A DNA stretch of 52,935 nucleotides from positions 1 through 52,935 of the IMG/VR virus record IMGVR_UViG_3300034082_003237. One strand, 5' to 3'. The notes below the pieces were generated by a model, which was given only the letters and a program-made list of their open reading frames with translations, had not been told where the DNA came from and ran no database searches. Below are positions 12,002 through 19,300 of this stretch, one piece after another. Both the position numbers and the translations under genes were made by a program. This DNA is from a virus. Position 1 is the first letter of the stretch. Each line of letters opens with the position of its first letter.

Positions 12002-12056
12002 AAAAATAAAAAAATCGCGGGGAAAGCCGTCGCCTAGATTACAGGGTTGCGGCGGC
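12002..12056 (-). terminator. Possible terminator of the winged-helix gene
   Basis: On the minus strand, arms at 12049-12056 and 12026-12033 pair with one mismatch. An A/T tract (ATTTTTTTATTTTT) follows after about 12 nt. The stem overlaps the last codons of the gene. Confidence 0.45.
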
Positions 12057-12395
12057 GTTTCGGTTTAATTTACGTAATACTCGGGACATTTCACTGCCGG
12101 TCTTTCCAATTTGAACAAATCGTTCATATTCTGACTCTTTGCGGATAACGCCCAGTTTTTTTAATTCCAGAAGTCCATGTTCGTTGATTTTGTATTCGGT
12201 TTTACCGTTTGCTGTATTGATGTCCAGAAATCCATACTTTTGCAGTGATGTGAAGTTGCGTTCGACATCTTTAATGAAAGCAGTTCTGTTCATTTGGAAA
12301 TTGCGGTAATCATTTACTGTAAACCACTTATTGCGAGTCTTTGCATAACAAAGAATCACATATGAGCGAGAGTCCTCTTTAATAACTGATTTCAT
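12039..12395 (-). CDS. Winged-helix-like protein, 118 aa
   Basis: The ATG at 12395 follows AAAGGAAATCG. A possible winged helix spans residues 15-80, with FTSLQKYGFLDINT and KTEYKINEHGLLELKKLG resembling recognition helix and wing of small regulators. The C terminus is basic (RVLRKLNRN). No close family recognised; DNA binding is inferred from fold pattern. Confidence 0.55.
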   Translation of the reverse strand: MKSVIKEDSRSYVILCYAKTRNKWFTVNDYRNFQMNRTAFIKDVERNFTSLQKYGFLDINTANGKTEYKINEHGLLELKKLGVIRKESEYERFVQIGKTGSEMSRVLRKLNRNAAATL

Positions 12396-12447
12396 CGATT
12401 TCCTTTGCGGTTTGTGTTTGGCGATTGAGCATACCCAAGAACACCTA

Positions 12448-12684
12448 TCACTTGTCTGTGAATTTAAACCTTGATGGCTCGATGGTTCCGCCAGAAAAAT
12501 CTTCGCTGTAGTCGTAGCGGACAGATACTCCGTCCCATGGGGCTGGTGTCTCGTCCACTATCTTCCCGCACACGCTGCAGAAAAGGACCCCAGCCGCTTG
12601 ACTGCCTAGGAAGGTCTGCCAGTTCTTGCACTTGTGGGGTAGGCGGGATTTTAACCAATACCAGGAAAATGTGATGTAGTTCAT
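12448..12684 (-). CDS. Small zinc-site protein, 78 aa
   Basis: The start at 12684 has TATGAT (12691-12696) 6 nt upstream and no ribosome site, so it is probably leaderless. It has a His/Cys pair early (PHKCKNW) and FCSVCGKIVDE in the middle, which could form one zinc site. The C-terminal part is Ser/Gly/Asp-rich. Family unknown. Confidence 0.6.
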   Translation of the reverse strand: MNYITFSWYWLKSRLPHKCKNWQTFLGSQAAGVLFCSVCGKIVDETPAPWDGVSVRYDYSEDFSGGTIEPSRFKFTDK

Positions 12685-12717
12685 TTAGTCATCATAGCGA
12701 GCCATGTGAATAAATAC

Positions 12718-13242
12718 TCAGCCGTCAATTGGAACTAGCTCCGTATTGAAGCCAACCGTGGAGCAGAGTGAATAATAACCCTGTGTGAACAGCTTAATCT
12801 GTGAAGATAGAGCTTGATACGAAACATTCAGCTGTGCTAAAGAGTATGTAAATTGTCCAGAAAAATCATTTCTGTAAATTGTCCAATACGACACATCTTC
12901 TATGAGGGCGTCAACATGGGCATCTAGCCTGGAGTTGTCTAAACGTGCATATCCAACCACATTGCTATTTTCGTAATATTGAAAATCCAGACTATGCATA
13001 GTGAGCTTAATGTCTGTCAAATTTTTTGAAGCGATGGAAAAATTATCGGCGACAAATTCCGAAACAAACTTTTTAAACGAAGAATTAATCTTGGCGATAT
13101 TGATATCAATATCCGAACTTCTACACGCAGGAACCCCATTTCCGACAGCCAAGTAAACCTGGTCTGCTGAGCTCGTGTCGGCGGAGCTTCCAGAACCACA
13201 GGATGCCAAAATAATAGACGTGAGGATTAACAGTTTTTTCAT
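12718..13242 (-). CDS. Predicted lipoprotein, 174 aa
   Basis: The N terminus MKKLLILTSIILASCGSG is a lipoprotein signal with lipobox LASC, giving a lipidated Cys at residue 15 and an outer-surface location. The mature part has two further Cys (PACRSS and SLCSTV) that could form a disulfide, and otherwise mixed polar sequence. The start at 13242 follows TACAAT by 6 nt (leaderless pattern), with the -10 touching the tRNA remnant. Phage lipoproteins are often lysogenic-conversion or superinfection-exclusion factors (established for some phages); the role here is inferred. Confidence 0.75.
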   Translation of the reverse strand: MKKLLILTSIILASCGSGSSADTSSADQVYLAVGNGVPACRSSDIDINIAKINSSFKKFVSEFVADNFSIASKNLTDIKLTMHSLDFQYYENSNVVGYARLDNSRLDAHVDALIEDVSYWTIYRNDFSGQFTYSLAQLNVSYQALSSQIKLFTQGYYSLCSTVGFNTELVPIDG

Positions 13243-13253
13243 TTACTAATTGT

Positions 13254-13283
13254 AGTGGGCCAATGGGGATTGAAACCACGACC
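13254..13283 (-). pseudogene. Degenerate tRNA 3'-end fragment
   Basis: These 30 bases match the T-arm and acceptor end of the intact tRNA at 13533-13563 with one gap and about three substitutions. The T-stem in this copy no longer pairs fully. It lies 250 bp downstream of the tRNA in the same orientation. It may be an attachment-site half or the remains of an older tRNA. Confidence 0.6.
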
Positions 13284-13510
13284 TAGCAGTGTTTTTCGTA
13301 TGCACGGTAAGCAATTCTATTCACTTCATCGCTTAGGCGGTCAGCGACACTACCAGGATTATCCCAGCCAAGTTCATCCATGAGCATCTCAAACAGGTCG
13401 TAAACGGCACGCTCTAATAGGGCTACTTGCTTTTCCGGTGACCTTGGGATAGGACCCAGCTTGTATTTTCCGGTATCCCATTCGCTGTATGTGGTGTATG
13501 TATATTCCAT
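13283..13510 (-). CDS. Hypothetical protein between tRNA and tRNA remnant, 75 aa
   Basis: The ATG at 13510 follows AAAGGAGAAATA, a strong ribosome site. Helical, acidic product with YDLFEMLMDELGWD and VNRIAYRAYEKHC. The stop codon touches the tRNA remnant. Family unknown. Its position between a tRNA and a tRNA 3' copy is what an integrated mini-element would look like. Confidence 0.6.
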   Translation of the reverse strand: MEYTYTTYSEWDTGKYKLGPIPRSPEKQVALLERAVYDLFEMLMDELGWDNPGSVADRLSDEVNRIAYRAYEKHC

Positions 13511-13534
13511 TATTTCTCCTTTTGTCTGTTTGAG

Positions 13535-13597
<63 letters not shown>

Positions 13598-13607
<10 letters not shown>

Positions 13608-14350
13608 TCTTTTGCAAATTCTATAGATGTTTTGATTAGCCTGGAAAACTGTTCTATGCCCATCCAACTTAAACTTATCCTTTGATTGCAAAAATCATTT
13701 AACACTCGGTAGCTGAGTTCTTTATCCGACTCCCACCAGGATGTATCAATTGCTTCTTTTGAAAAAACACACTCCTTGGGCCCCCATGATGAAAAATCGT
13801 TATAGAAAACTTTTACATTCAACAATGTTGTTGGGGGGAATTTACGATAAATCTGCCAGCGAAATTCATCGTTGCTCGACTCGTTTAAATTACAGGAGTG
13901 GCACAATAGCCCTCGTATAAGTCCGCTTTCGTGGCAGTGGTCCATTACGATTTTAGAGTCATCGAATCCGCACATCGCACAGCGGTTTTCTTGCCAGCCC
14001 CATAACTCGTCCAAACCTTCCGAGCCCTCTAATAGCGAAGCTTTTTGGTCCCATCTTTCAGTATTGTGCTGCCATTGCAAATAAGCTGGTTGCGGTCGGT
14101 CGGTCGGTCGAAGATGTTCGGCATGTTTAAACTTTTTTTCTGTTTCATACAACCCTGCCATTGCACCATAATTCGAGTAATCACCCAGTGAGGAAATACG
14201 GTTTTTATTTTTTTCCCTATACTGCAAAGCCTCAAATAAGCTTGCTTCTTTTTTGGTTCTAAAAGTTTTAGCGATTTGCTTTCCGCTCGTATCGCGATAC
14301 TTAACTTGATAGGAGGTTCCCCGTTTGCCTACGCGCTTGTGAATACTCAT
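13598..14350 (-). CDS. Arm-type DNA-binding domain fused to endonuclease VII-like HNH nuclease, 250 aa
   Basis: Residues 1-42 (SIHKRVGKRGTSYQVKYRD then TFRTKKEA) look like the arm-site DNA-binding domain found at the N terminus of tyrosine integrases. Residues 118-160 carry the endonuclease VII core: CAMCGFDD, DHCHESGLIRG, LLCHSCN, with four zinc Cys and the catalytic DHCH. Such HNH proteins act as homing or recombination nucleases. A CGGT tetranucleotide repeat lies between the domains. The ATG at 14350 has AAAAGG 12 nt upstream. The last codons and the TAG are bases 1-10 of the tRNA. Confidence 0.8.
14092..14108. repeat. Tetranucleotide repeat (CGGT)4
   Basis: Four tandem CGGT units lie inside the Arm/HNH gene, encoding the RPTDRP linker. 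Loss or gain of one unit would shift the frame and cut off the nuclease domain. Confidence 0.6.
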
Positions 14351-14391
14351 TTTAGTTTTCGCCTTTTCTCACTGGGTTGCAGGCCCTTCGC

Positions 14392-14673
14392 TTATAAGTC
14401 TCTTGGCGGTATCGGCATCCCGCCACCAGCCATTTTTAGAAATGTTTTCTCGTCAATAACCTCAAATGACCATGCATCTTGGGTGAATCCATTATTTATT
14501 TCGTGGGGTCTTCTATCGATTAGCGACACCAGCCTGCATCTAGCCAATTTCCCGCCAATTTTTGAATTGACATACCAAGTCTTAACCGGGTCTCTGGTTT
14601 GCCAAATTACATAGATACAAGAATCTGTTTTACCGGCTTTGGTTATTTCTCCAATTGTACCTTTTTGCGACAT
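14392..14673 (-). CDS. Hypothetical protein, 93 aa
   Basis: The ATG at 14673 follows GGAGAAGGGGAGTGAC, a good ribosome site overlapping the stop of the preceding gene. The product is compact and beta-rich at the start (CIYVIWQTRDPVKTWYV), with a basic centre (RCRLVSLIDRRP) and a Gly/Pro end. No family recognised. It is the last of four closely spaced genes (15843-14392). Confidence 0.55.
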   Translation of the reverse strand: MSQKGTIGEITKAGKTDSCIYVIWQTRDPVKTWYVNSKIGGKLARCRLVSLIDRRPHEINNGFTQDAWSFEVIDEKTFLKMAGGGMPIPPRDL

Positions 14674-14674
14674 G

Positions 14675-15076
14675 TCACTCCCCTTCTCCCTGCTTGACTA
14701 CTTTGTATTTTGCGTAGTGTAGATTTTTGTCAGCATACTCAGGATTTAGCGTTTTGTACCATCCGCCGATTGATTTCATGAGCACGCCAGGCCCTCCTGT
14801 TGCCTCGCATGTGCGCGCCGCAATTTCTTCGTATTTGGAGATTATCTTCCCGAGTGCTTTTGGCTCACGGCACGAATCTGATATCTCGATGTAGTACCTC
14901 AGACCGCCAAATTTTTCCTTCACTTGAAGTGGTATATAATTTGGGTCGATAGCAAGAAGTTCTTTGTGACAGTCAAGGACGATTTGATGCCACCCCTCAT
15001 CGATGTCGATGTTTTTCCACCAGCCATCTTTGATTCTTTGGGCGAGTTCTTTTATCTCCGTGCTTTTGTTGTGCAT
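14675..15076 (-). CDS. Conserved phage hypothetical protein, 133 aa
   Basis: The pattern GWHQIVLDCHKELLAIDP, then LQVKEKFGGLRYYIEI, then a CEATGGPG turn is one I associate with a small protein family present in many phages and some bacteria, function unknown. The ATG at 15076 has only AAGAAAAT upstream as a weak site. The end overlaps the ribosome site of the next gene, so translation is probably coupled. Confidence 0.6.
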   Translation of the reverse strand: MHNKSTEIKELAQRIKDGWWKNIDIDEGWHQIVLDCHKELLAIDPNYIPLQVKEKFGGLRYYIEISDSCREPKALGKIISKYEEIAARTCEATGGPGVLMKSIGGWYKTLNPEYADKNLHYAKYKVVKQGEGE

Positions 15077-15107
15077 GATGTGAATTTTCTTACCAATCTG
15101 GGTATTG

Positions 15108-15380
15108 CTACCCGCGTCTTCTGGTCTTATGTTTTGTCACGGCAGACGAATACTTCTCGGCATATTCCGGGTCTGTGTATTCCATCCTGACAACGTCGTA
15201 TAGTTCGTCAGCTAAGTCGCGCTCTTTTTGATAATCGTTTCTCCAGTTGTCTCTATCGAGACGAATTAAAACCATGCTGTCTCGTAAGGCTTTTATTTCA
15301 TTTATTACTGTTTGGGCAAATGGGCTAGGGCTTTTTTTGAGTTCTTCAATTATGTCCAGTTGGTCTTGTTCTTCCGACAT
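15108..15380 (-). CDS. Coiled-coil protein, 90 aa
   Basis: The ATG at 15380 follows AAGGATAGTTAA. The whole product is charged and helical with a likely coiled coil at residues 25-65 (NEIKALRDSMVLIRLDRDNW), ending in a basic tail (KHKTRRRG). Family unknown. Confidence 0.55.
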   Translation of the reverse strand: MSEEQDQLDIIEELKKSPSPFAQTVINEIKALRDSMVLIRLDRDNWRNDYQKERDLADELYDVVRMEYTDPEYAEKYSSAVTKHKTRRRG

Positions 15381-15384
15381 TTAA

Positions 15385-15843
15385 CTATCCTTGCTCGTCA
15401 TATTTTGGGTTAATCATCATATCTCGGACGTCTTCGGGCATGAGAAGAAAACCTTTCGCAGGATTGTCCGCCCCACCAAGATTCATCTTATTGGATGCGT
15501 TAAATCTTTCTGGAAATGCTCGCAAATATCTTTTTAGCCTGTCAACCGAGACAACAACAAATGCGCCCTCAGGGGAAAAAATATAAACCCACCACTTTGC
15601 GGTAGTTATGTTTATTCCGCTTTTATTCCAGACCTGTACCCCATTGACGTCCCTGTATCCGCGTGGATTTTGGTCCGTTTCGACGACCATGCGACCATTC
15701 CTATACCTGTCGCTTTTTACTTCAAAGGAGCCGTCAGAAATGTCGTCAAGGAAGGTTGATACGAGTGATTCGCCCTGCTTGCCATATGCGAGGTCTTTTT
15801 TAAAATCAAATTTTCGTGCTGGGATATCAAATTCTGCAACCAT
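15385..15843 (-). CDS. Putative PD-(D/E)XK-family nuclease, 152 aa
   Basis: An early YGKQGESLVSTFLDD helix containing Glu, then GSFEVKSDRYRNGRMVVE, fit the core of PD-(D/E)XK nucleases, with E-V-K as the catalytic half motif. Length is right for a small single-domain resolvase or recombination nuclease. The start at 15843 has CATGAT 6 nt and TTGTGA 29 nt upstream, a leaderless promoter layout with a 17-bp spacer. The role in phage DNA processing is inferred. Confidence 0.6.
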   Translation of the reverse strand: MVAEFDIPARKFDFKKDLAYGKQGESLVSTFLDDISDGSFEVKSDRYRNGRMVVETDQNPRGYRDVNGVQVWNKSGINITTAKWWVYIFSPEGAFVVVSVDRLKRYLRAFPERFNASNKMNLGGADNPAKGFLLMPEDVRDMMINPKYDEQG

Positions 15844-15880
15844 CCACTAATCATGCCAGCGCTAAATTCGATTCACAACC

Positions 15881-16594
15881 TTAGTTCTCGTACACTCTCC
15901 AATTGCCGAGCTTGCCCTGAGAGTTGTCCATAATCCATTTTGCGAACTTGACATTACAGGAGACATCTTTCAGCCCGTCCATCCTGTTGTCAATTGCCTT
16001 TTCCCCGCAGACCATTGCAACCTTGGACCTCCAGGATGAATTTATTTGAAGGAGGCCAGTGTCGTAGGACTTGTCTTTATTGAGGGCATAGGTCATATTC
16101 CCATTTGCATCCCATTTGGCATTTTGGGCAGCTGGGTTGCACCCGCTCTCGCGCCATGCGATGTAGGAAAATACCTCTACAGGCTCTAGTCCTACATCTT
16201 GAAATAGCGATTCCCATTTAGGGCAACGCTTGGATAAATCGGATGGAATGTTGTACACGGAGCTCATTGGAGGAGAAGGAACATTATTCGTCGGGAGGTT
16301 TAGTGATTTAAGTTTTTCAATGTGTTCACGGCGAGTAATGGAGCCATAATCTCCGTCAACCCTGACGCTTCCGATTGCTCTTTGGAGGTTCATGACTCGT
16401 TTACCTTGCTCGCCAAATGAGTAGTTATCCAGTAATAACTGCTTGGTTTTGGCGTCCTCCATCCTGTCTGGGGTTATCATCGAGACGGCTGGTTGAGGAG
16501 CCAGCATGGCTACCTCCGCCTTTGTCCCACCCGGGATAGAAATCCCTAGGGCTCCAAAAAGTATAGAAATAGACCATCCTGTGATTTGCTTCAA
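15881..16594 (-). CDS. Secreted peptidoglycan-binding lytic transglycosylase-like enzyme, 237 aa
   Basis: Cleaves the cell-wall glycan, by family knowledge. Order: signal peptide (about residues 1-27, ISILFGALGISIPGG), peptidoglycan-binding repeat (residues 58-95, GKRVMNLQRAIG and VDGDYGSITR), then a lysozyme/SLT-like domain from about 125. There IAWRESGCNP gives the catalytic Glu and DTGLLQINSSW the substrate-binding block. The start is TTG at 16594, with AGGAGAA 7 nt upstream. It may be the phage endolysin exported by its own signal, or a virion-independent wall enzyme. No holin is adjacent. Confidence 0.75.
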   Translation of the reverse strand: MKQITGWSISILFGALGISIPGGTKAEVAMLAPQPAVSMITPDRMEDAKTKQLLLDNYSFGEQGKRVMNLQRAIGSVRVDGDYGSITRREHIEKLKSLNLPTNNVPSPPMSSVYNIPSDLSKRCPKWESLFQDVGLEPVEVFSYIAWRESGCNPAAQNAKWDANGNMTYALNKDKSYDTGLLQINSSWRSKVAMVCGEKAIDNRMDGLKDVSCNVKFAKWIMDNSQGKLGNWRVYEN

Positions 16595-16732
16595 TTTTTT
16601 TCTCCTGAACTCGGCGGATAGGGCAACAGGTTGTAGTAACTAACCTGCCTATGTCAGTATCGGGTACTTCAATATTACCAAATTATTTGGCGGTTGCAAC
16701 CTCAGCGATTGTTTAACTCTTGACGAGTATCC
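16595..16732. other. Intergenic gap with a short hairpin
   Basis: Contains AGGTTAGTTACTACAACCT-like self-pairing at about 16629-16648 and an A/T-rich stretch. TTGAAG and TAGGCA are 15 bp apart on the minus strand and could be a weak promoter for the wall enzyme. Confidence 0.3.
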
Positions 16733-17002
16733 CTAATCCCCAATAACCGTACGGGATTGGAGGCTCGTAATAAATTTTTCAAAATCTTCTAAATTGACTG
16801 AAGTTTTGAATGAATTTTCGGAAACAACGTCGTAAATATCAAGATTTAGCGACTGAACAACAATGCTGGCAATGTCACCACAGTTGTTCGATGCTTCTTC
16901 GACATCGTCGTCACTCATGTCGTCATCTACGTAGAAATACAAAAGGACCCCTGCTATATGCTCAACCAGGTTTAGCCGTGCTTCTTCTTTTGTTGTTGTC
17001 AT
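16733..17002 (-). CDS. Hypothetical acidic protein, 89 aa
   Basis: The start at 17002 is chosen because TAGAAT (17010-17015, minus strand) lies 7 nt upstream (leaderless pattern); longer in-frame starts would extend across the divergent ssb leader. The product is acidic (YFYVDDDMSDDDVEEAS), with two helices and a basic end. Family unknown; divergent from ssb. Confidence 0.55.
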   Translation of the reverse strand: MTTTKEEARLNLVEHIAGVLLYFYVDDDMSDDDVEEASNNCGDIASIVVQSLNLDIYDVVSENSFKTSVNLEDFEKFITSLQSRTVIGD

Positions 17003-17084
17003 AAGTTGCATTCTATCACCAGCGGTGCTAAAGTTGCACTTGTCGCAGTCGTCCGACTTCGGCACACGTAAACCAAGGAGAGAA

Positions 17085-17561
17085 ATGAACCCAGCACCAA
17101 CGGTGATTATCGGCAACGTTACGGCGGAACCGGAACTCACTTTCACATCAAATGGACAGGCACGCCTGTCGTTTTCAGTAGCCGCAAACTATGTTTGGTA
17201 CGACCAGGCAGGCGAGAAGCAGGAAAAGGTGTCCTTTTTCAATATCGTCGCATGGCGCTACACAGCAGAAAATGCTGCAAAGACACTGGAAAAAGGAATC
17301 GGCGTAATCGTGACTGGACGCCTAGAGCAGCGGTCATGGGAAGAAAAAGAAACGGGCAACAAGCGCTCAACTGTAGAAGTTATTGCGGATGAAATTGCAA
17401 TTAACACTCGCAGCATTGAGGAAGTTACTCGACGCACCAAGCAGGACGGCGCTCAAGCACAGGGCGGTTCATCTGCTCCGGCTCAACGTCGCTCAAAGCC
17501 AGCATCCGCTAGTCGTCAGCCAGTTGGCGTCGGCGCTGATGGCGAATCAGAACCATTCTGA
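17085..17561 (+). CDS. ssb: Single-stranded DNA-binding protein, 158 aa
   Basis: OB-fold SSB that coats single-stranded DNA in replication. The ATG at 17085 follows AAGGAGAGA; an upstream in-frame start lacks a ribosome site. Typical elements: TVIIGNVTAEPELTFT, ARLSFSVAAN, KVSFFNIVAWR, GIGVIVTGRLEQRSW and VEVIADEI. The tail is Gln/Ala/Ser-rich and ends in GESEPF, close to the acidic DDxPF tip that recruits partner proteins. A strong terminator follows. Confidence 0.95.
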   Translation: MNPAPTVIIGNVTAEPELTFTSNGQARLSFSVAANYVWYDQAGEKQEKVSFFNIVAWRYTAENAAKTLEKGIGVIVTGRLEQRSWEEKETGNKRSTVEVIADEIAINTRSIEEVTRRTKQDGAQAQGGSSAPAQRRSKPASASRQPVGVGADGESEPF

Positions 17562-17583
17562 TTCATTTTTTTTAAATAAACAA

Positions 17584-17627
17584 ACCCTCGTTAAATCTGC
17601 GCCGAGACGCAGAAACGGGGGTTTTTT
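17584..17627 (+). terminator. Strong rho-independent terminator after ssb
   Basis: ACCCTCGTT pairs with AACGGGGGT, with an inner TCTGCG/CGCAGA stem, followed by TTTTTT (17622-17627). Confidence 0.9.
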
Positions 17628-17808
17628 ATTTTCTCGACTTATTCAACATTTTTGTTAAGGCATCTCCATCGAATGGTATTGCCATTGATTCAAGCTGATT
17701 TTGTGCATCCAGCAACATATCTATTACGCTCTCCACGGATATGGTTGATTGTGGTTCTTCAACTAGGCGCTTTGAGAGTAGGTTAAGGTTTTCGTCTATT
17801 GAGTTCAT
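17626..17808 (-). CDS. Small helical protein, 60 aa
   Basis: The start at 17808 has TATACT (17815-17820, minus strand) 6 nt upstream and no ribosome site, so it is probably leaderless. Mostly helical (NLNLLSKRLVEE, then VIDMLLDAQNQLESM). Convergent with ssb, ending at its terminator. Family unknown. Confidence 0.55.
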   Translation of the reverse strand: MNSIDENLNLLSKRLVEEPQSTISVESVIDMLLDAQNQLESMAIPFDGDALTKMLNKSRK

Positions 17809-17915
17809 GTGTCAAGTATATGCAGAAATATTGACCGGTGGGTTGCAAATATAATTTTTAGTCACTAATGTCTAAGTCGACCTACAAATAGACGGACATA
17901 AAGGAGTTATTACTA

Positions 17916-18125
17916 ATGTCTGAATACAATAAACTTAAAGACAACGGCCTCAGTCGAGGTCGACGAAAACTGAGTGAAGAAGAACGAGTTCTGCGAAAGC
18001 AAATGAACTCAACCAGACAAGAGGCGCGGAGACGCACACACCTTGTCCTACAGCATCGCCACCAAGATGAATACGATGAAATTTTTGAACAAGAATTCAA
18101 GTCCCTTATCAAAAAGGGCTATTAG
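17916..18125 (+). CDS. Basic helical protein, 69 aa
   Basis: The ATG at 17916 follows AAAGGAGTTATTACTA; TATAAT at about 17851-17856 could be its -10. The central LSEEERVLRKQMNSTRQEAR and HRHQDEY are highly charged helices; DNA or RNA binding is possible from charge only. It sits alone on the plus strand between minus-strand genes. Family unknown. Confidence 0.6.
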   Translation: MSEYNKLKDNGLSRGRRKLSEEERVLRKQMNSTRQEARRRTHLVLQHRHQDEYDEIFEQEFKSLIKKGY

Positions 18126-18256
18126 ACACATTTCTGACCAGCCGAGTCATCATTTATTTTGTTGGCTTCGGCTGGTTGGACATCATGAACTAGTTCGCCT
18201 GTTTTGAATCTAAAAACAATTTGCGGGGGCTCCTCAGGGGTATTCAATGTTCCCAC
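18122..18256 (-). CDS. Short hypothetical protein, 44 aa
   Basis: Hand-translated with a GTG start at 18256, overlapping the end of the 66-aa gene. It contains PPQIVFRFKTGELVHDV, a plausible beta hairpin, and ends GQKCV. The start could also be the TTG at 18247. The ribosome site is weak (AAGGG, 11 nt away), so it may be coupled. Confidence 0.4.
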   Translation of the reverse strand: MGTLNTPEEPPQIVFRFKTGELVHDVQPAEANKINDDSAGQKCV

Positions 18257-18434
18257 TTTTCATTGAGCCCTTACCCTTTTTTGACGGCTTCATTACCTTG
18301 GACCTGGAATTGCCATAGACGGATTCTAGCCACTCATCGAAATCCTCTACCTCGCCCTGCTTGGAGATGACGTACTTTTCGTATTGTTTTATTAAGCCAA
18401 CCAGCTCGTCATCTTCTTCATCAAATTTTGGCAT
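18234..18434 (-). CDS. Small hypothetical protein, 66 aa
   Basis: The ATG at 18434 follows the DUF5872-like gene stop by 2 nt. Acidic helical start (PKFDEEDDELVGLIKQYEKY) and a basic Lys/Ser-rich tail (KPSKKGKGSMK). Family unknown; probably co-translated with the upstream gene. Confidence 0.55.
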   Translation of the reverse strand: MPKFDEEDDELVGLIKQYEKYVISKQGEVEDFDEWLESVYGNSRSKVMKPSKKGKGSMKSGNIEYP

Positions 18435-18436
18435 GG

Positions 18437-18946
18437 CTAGTTAGACTTTCGTGCACTTCTTCCAGCCCTTGCCGCTCTTGCAGTATTCGGAACAAATTGA
18501 TTTCCTCTTCTACTGCCCATTATTTTTTTTCTGTTTGTTGCTTTCCTCTGGGCTGGTGTGAGTTTTTCCCATGCTGCGGCAGGAAGGTACCTACGCATCC
18601 CACCAGTTCTGTTCGCCGGTTTTCTATCACTAGTAGTCCATTTTTCTTTGGTCCACTTCTTTAACGACCTTTGAGTTTTGCTGAGTCCTCCGCGATAGCC
18701 GCCTCCAGCTTTTCTGTATTGCACGGCAAGAAGCTGGGCCTTTCGAGCTGACCATTGGCCTGGTTTTCCTCCGTCAGAGCCAGCCAAAATGCGAGACTTA
18801 ATTCGCTCCCTTAATTCCGGCTTGGTATAGGAGCTGTTCGCAGATTTTTCCATAAAACCAGAGTCAAAACTTGCCAAAAATTCACCAACAGAAGCTTCAA
18901 CCCATTCTGGGCCGTATGCTTTTGATTTATCGTTTCTATTTGACAT
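18437..18946 (-). CDS. DUF5872-like protein, 169 aa
   Basis: Matches from memory the DUF5872 family found in phages and large viruses. YTKPELRERIKSRILAG is followed by GGKPGQWSARKAQLLA, KAGGGYRGG, LKKWTKEKW, RYLPAAAWEKLTPAQR and a final basic QFVPNTARAA tail. Function is unknown; the basic, trypsin-rich composition suggests nucleic-acid contact. The ATG at 18946 follows CGGAGAAACAA. Here it has an extra N-terminal 40 residues (WVEASVGEFLASFDSGFM). Confidence 0.75.
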   Translation of the reverse strand: MSNRNDKSKAYGPEWVEASVGEFLASFDSGFMEKSANSSYTKPELRERIKSRILAGSDGGKPGQWSARKAQLLAVQYRKAGGGYRGGLSKTQRSLKKWTKEKWTTSDRKPANRTGGMRRYLPAAAWEKLTPAQRKATNRKKIMGSRRGNQFVPNTARAARAGRSARKSN

Positions 18947-19000
18947 TTGTTTCTCCGAATAAAATAATAGGTGATAAAAACGTGGAGAGGTGTTAAGTGT

Positions 19001-19300
19001 TTATTGCAGTCTTTGACCGCATTTTAGACAAGTAACAGACCACGGGTATTTTCTAACCGAAGGGTGTTCGCATTCAAGAAGCGTCTTCGCCTTGGCGTTC
19101 AGAACTTCACGTATCCACGCAGACATTGTCTTCCCATCAACCTCGGCGGCCTGTCTCCATCTTTCTCTAACCTCGCCCGTAGTCCTTATAAGTACAGAAG
19201 TATTGGTTGGGCCGTCGTCTTCTTTTTCTATGGGTCTAACGGACATGTCGTCAGAATCGGCAACCGCCTTCATTGCAGCTTCAAGATTGCTGTCACTCAT
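19001..19300 (-). CDS. Ribbon-helix-helix-like protein with C-terminal zinc knuckle, 99 aa
   Basis: Residues 34-70 (SVLIRTTGEVRERWRQAAEV, then MSAWIREVLNAKA) fit the strand-helix-helix of Arc/CopG-type DNA binders. The end, LECEHPSV then VTCLKCGQRLQ, supplies CxH and CxxC for zinc. The ATG at 19300 overlaps the stop of the terminase-like gene. A transcription or DNA-packaging accessory role is inferred. Confidence 0.65.
   Translation of the reverse strand: MSDSNLEAAMKAVADSDDMSVRPIEKEDDGPTNTSVLIRTTGEVRERWRQAAEVDGKTMSAWIREVLNAKAKTLLECEHPSVRKYPWSVTCLKCGQRLQ

Noticed and set aside
18136-18176. ACCAGCCGA/TCGGCTGGT hairpin as a terminator
   Set aside because: The arms pair well but no U-run follows on either strand, and the site overlaps a plausible short gene.
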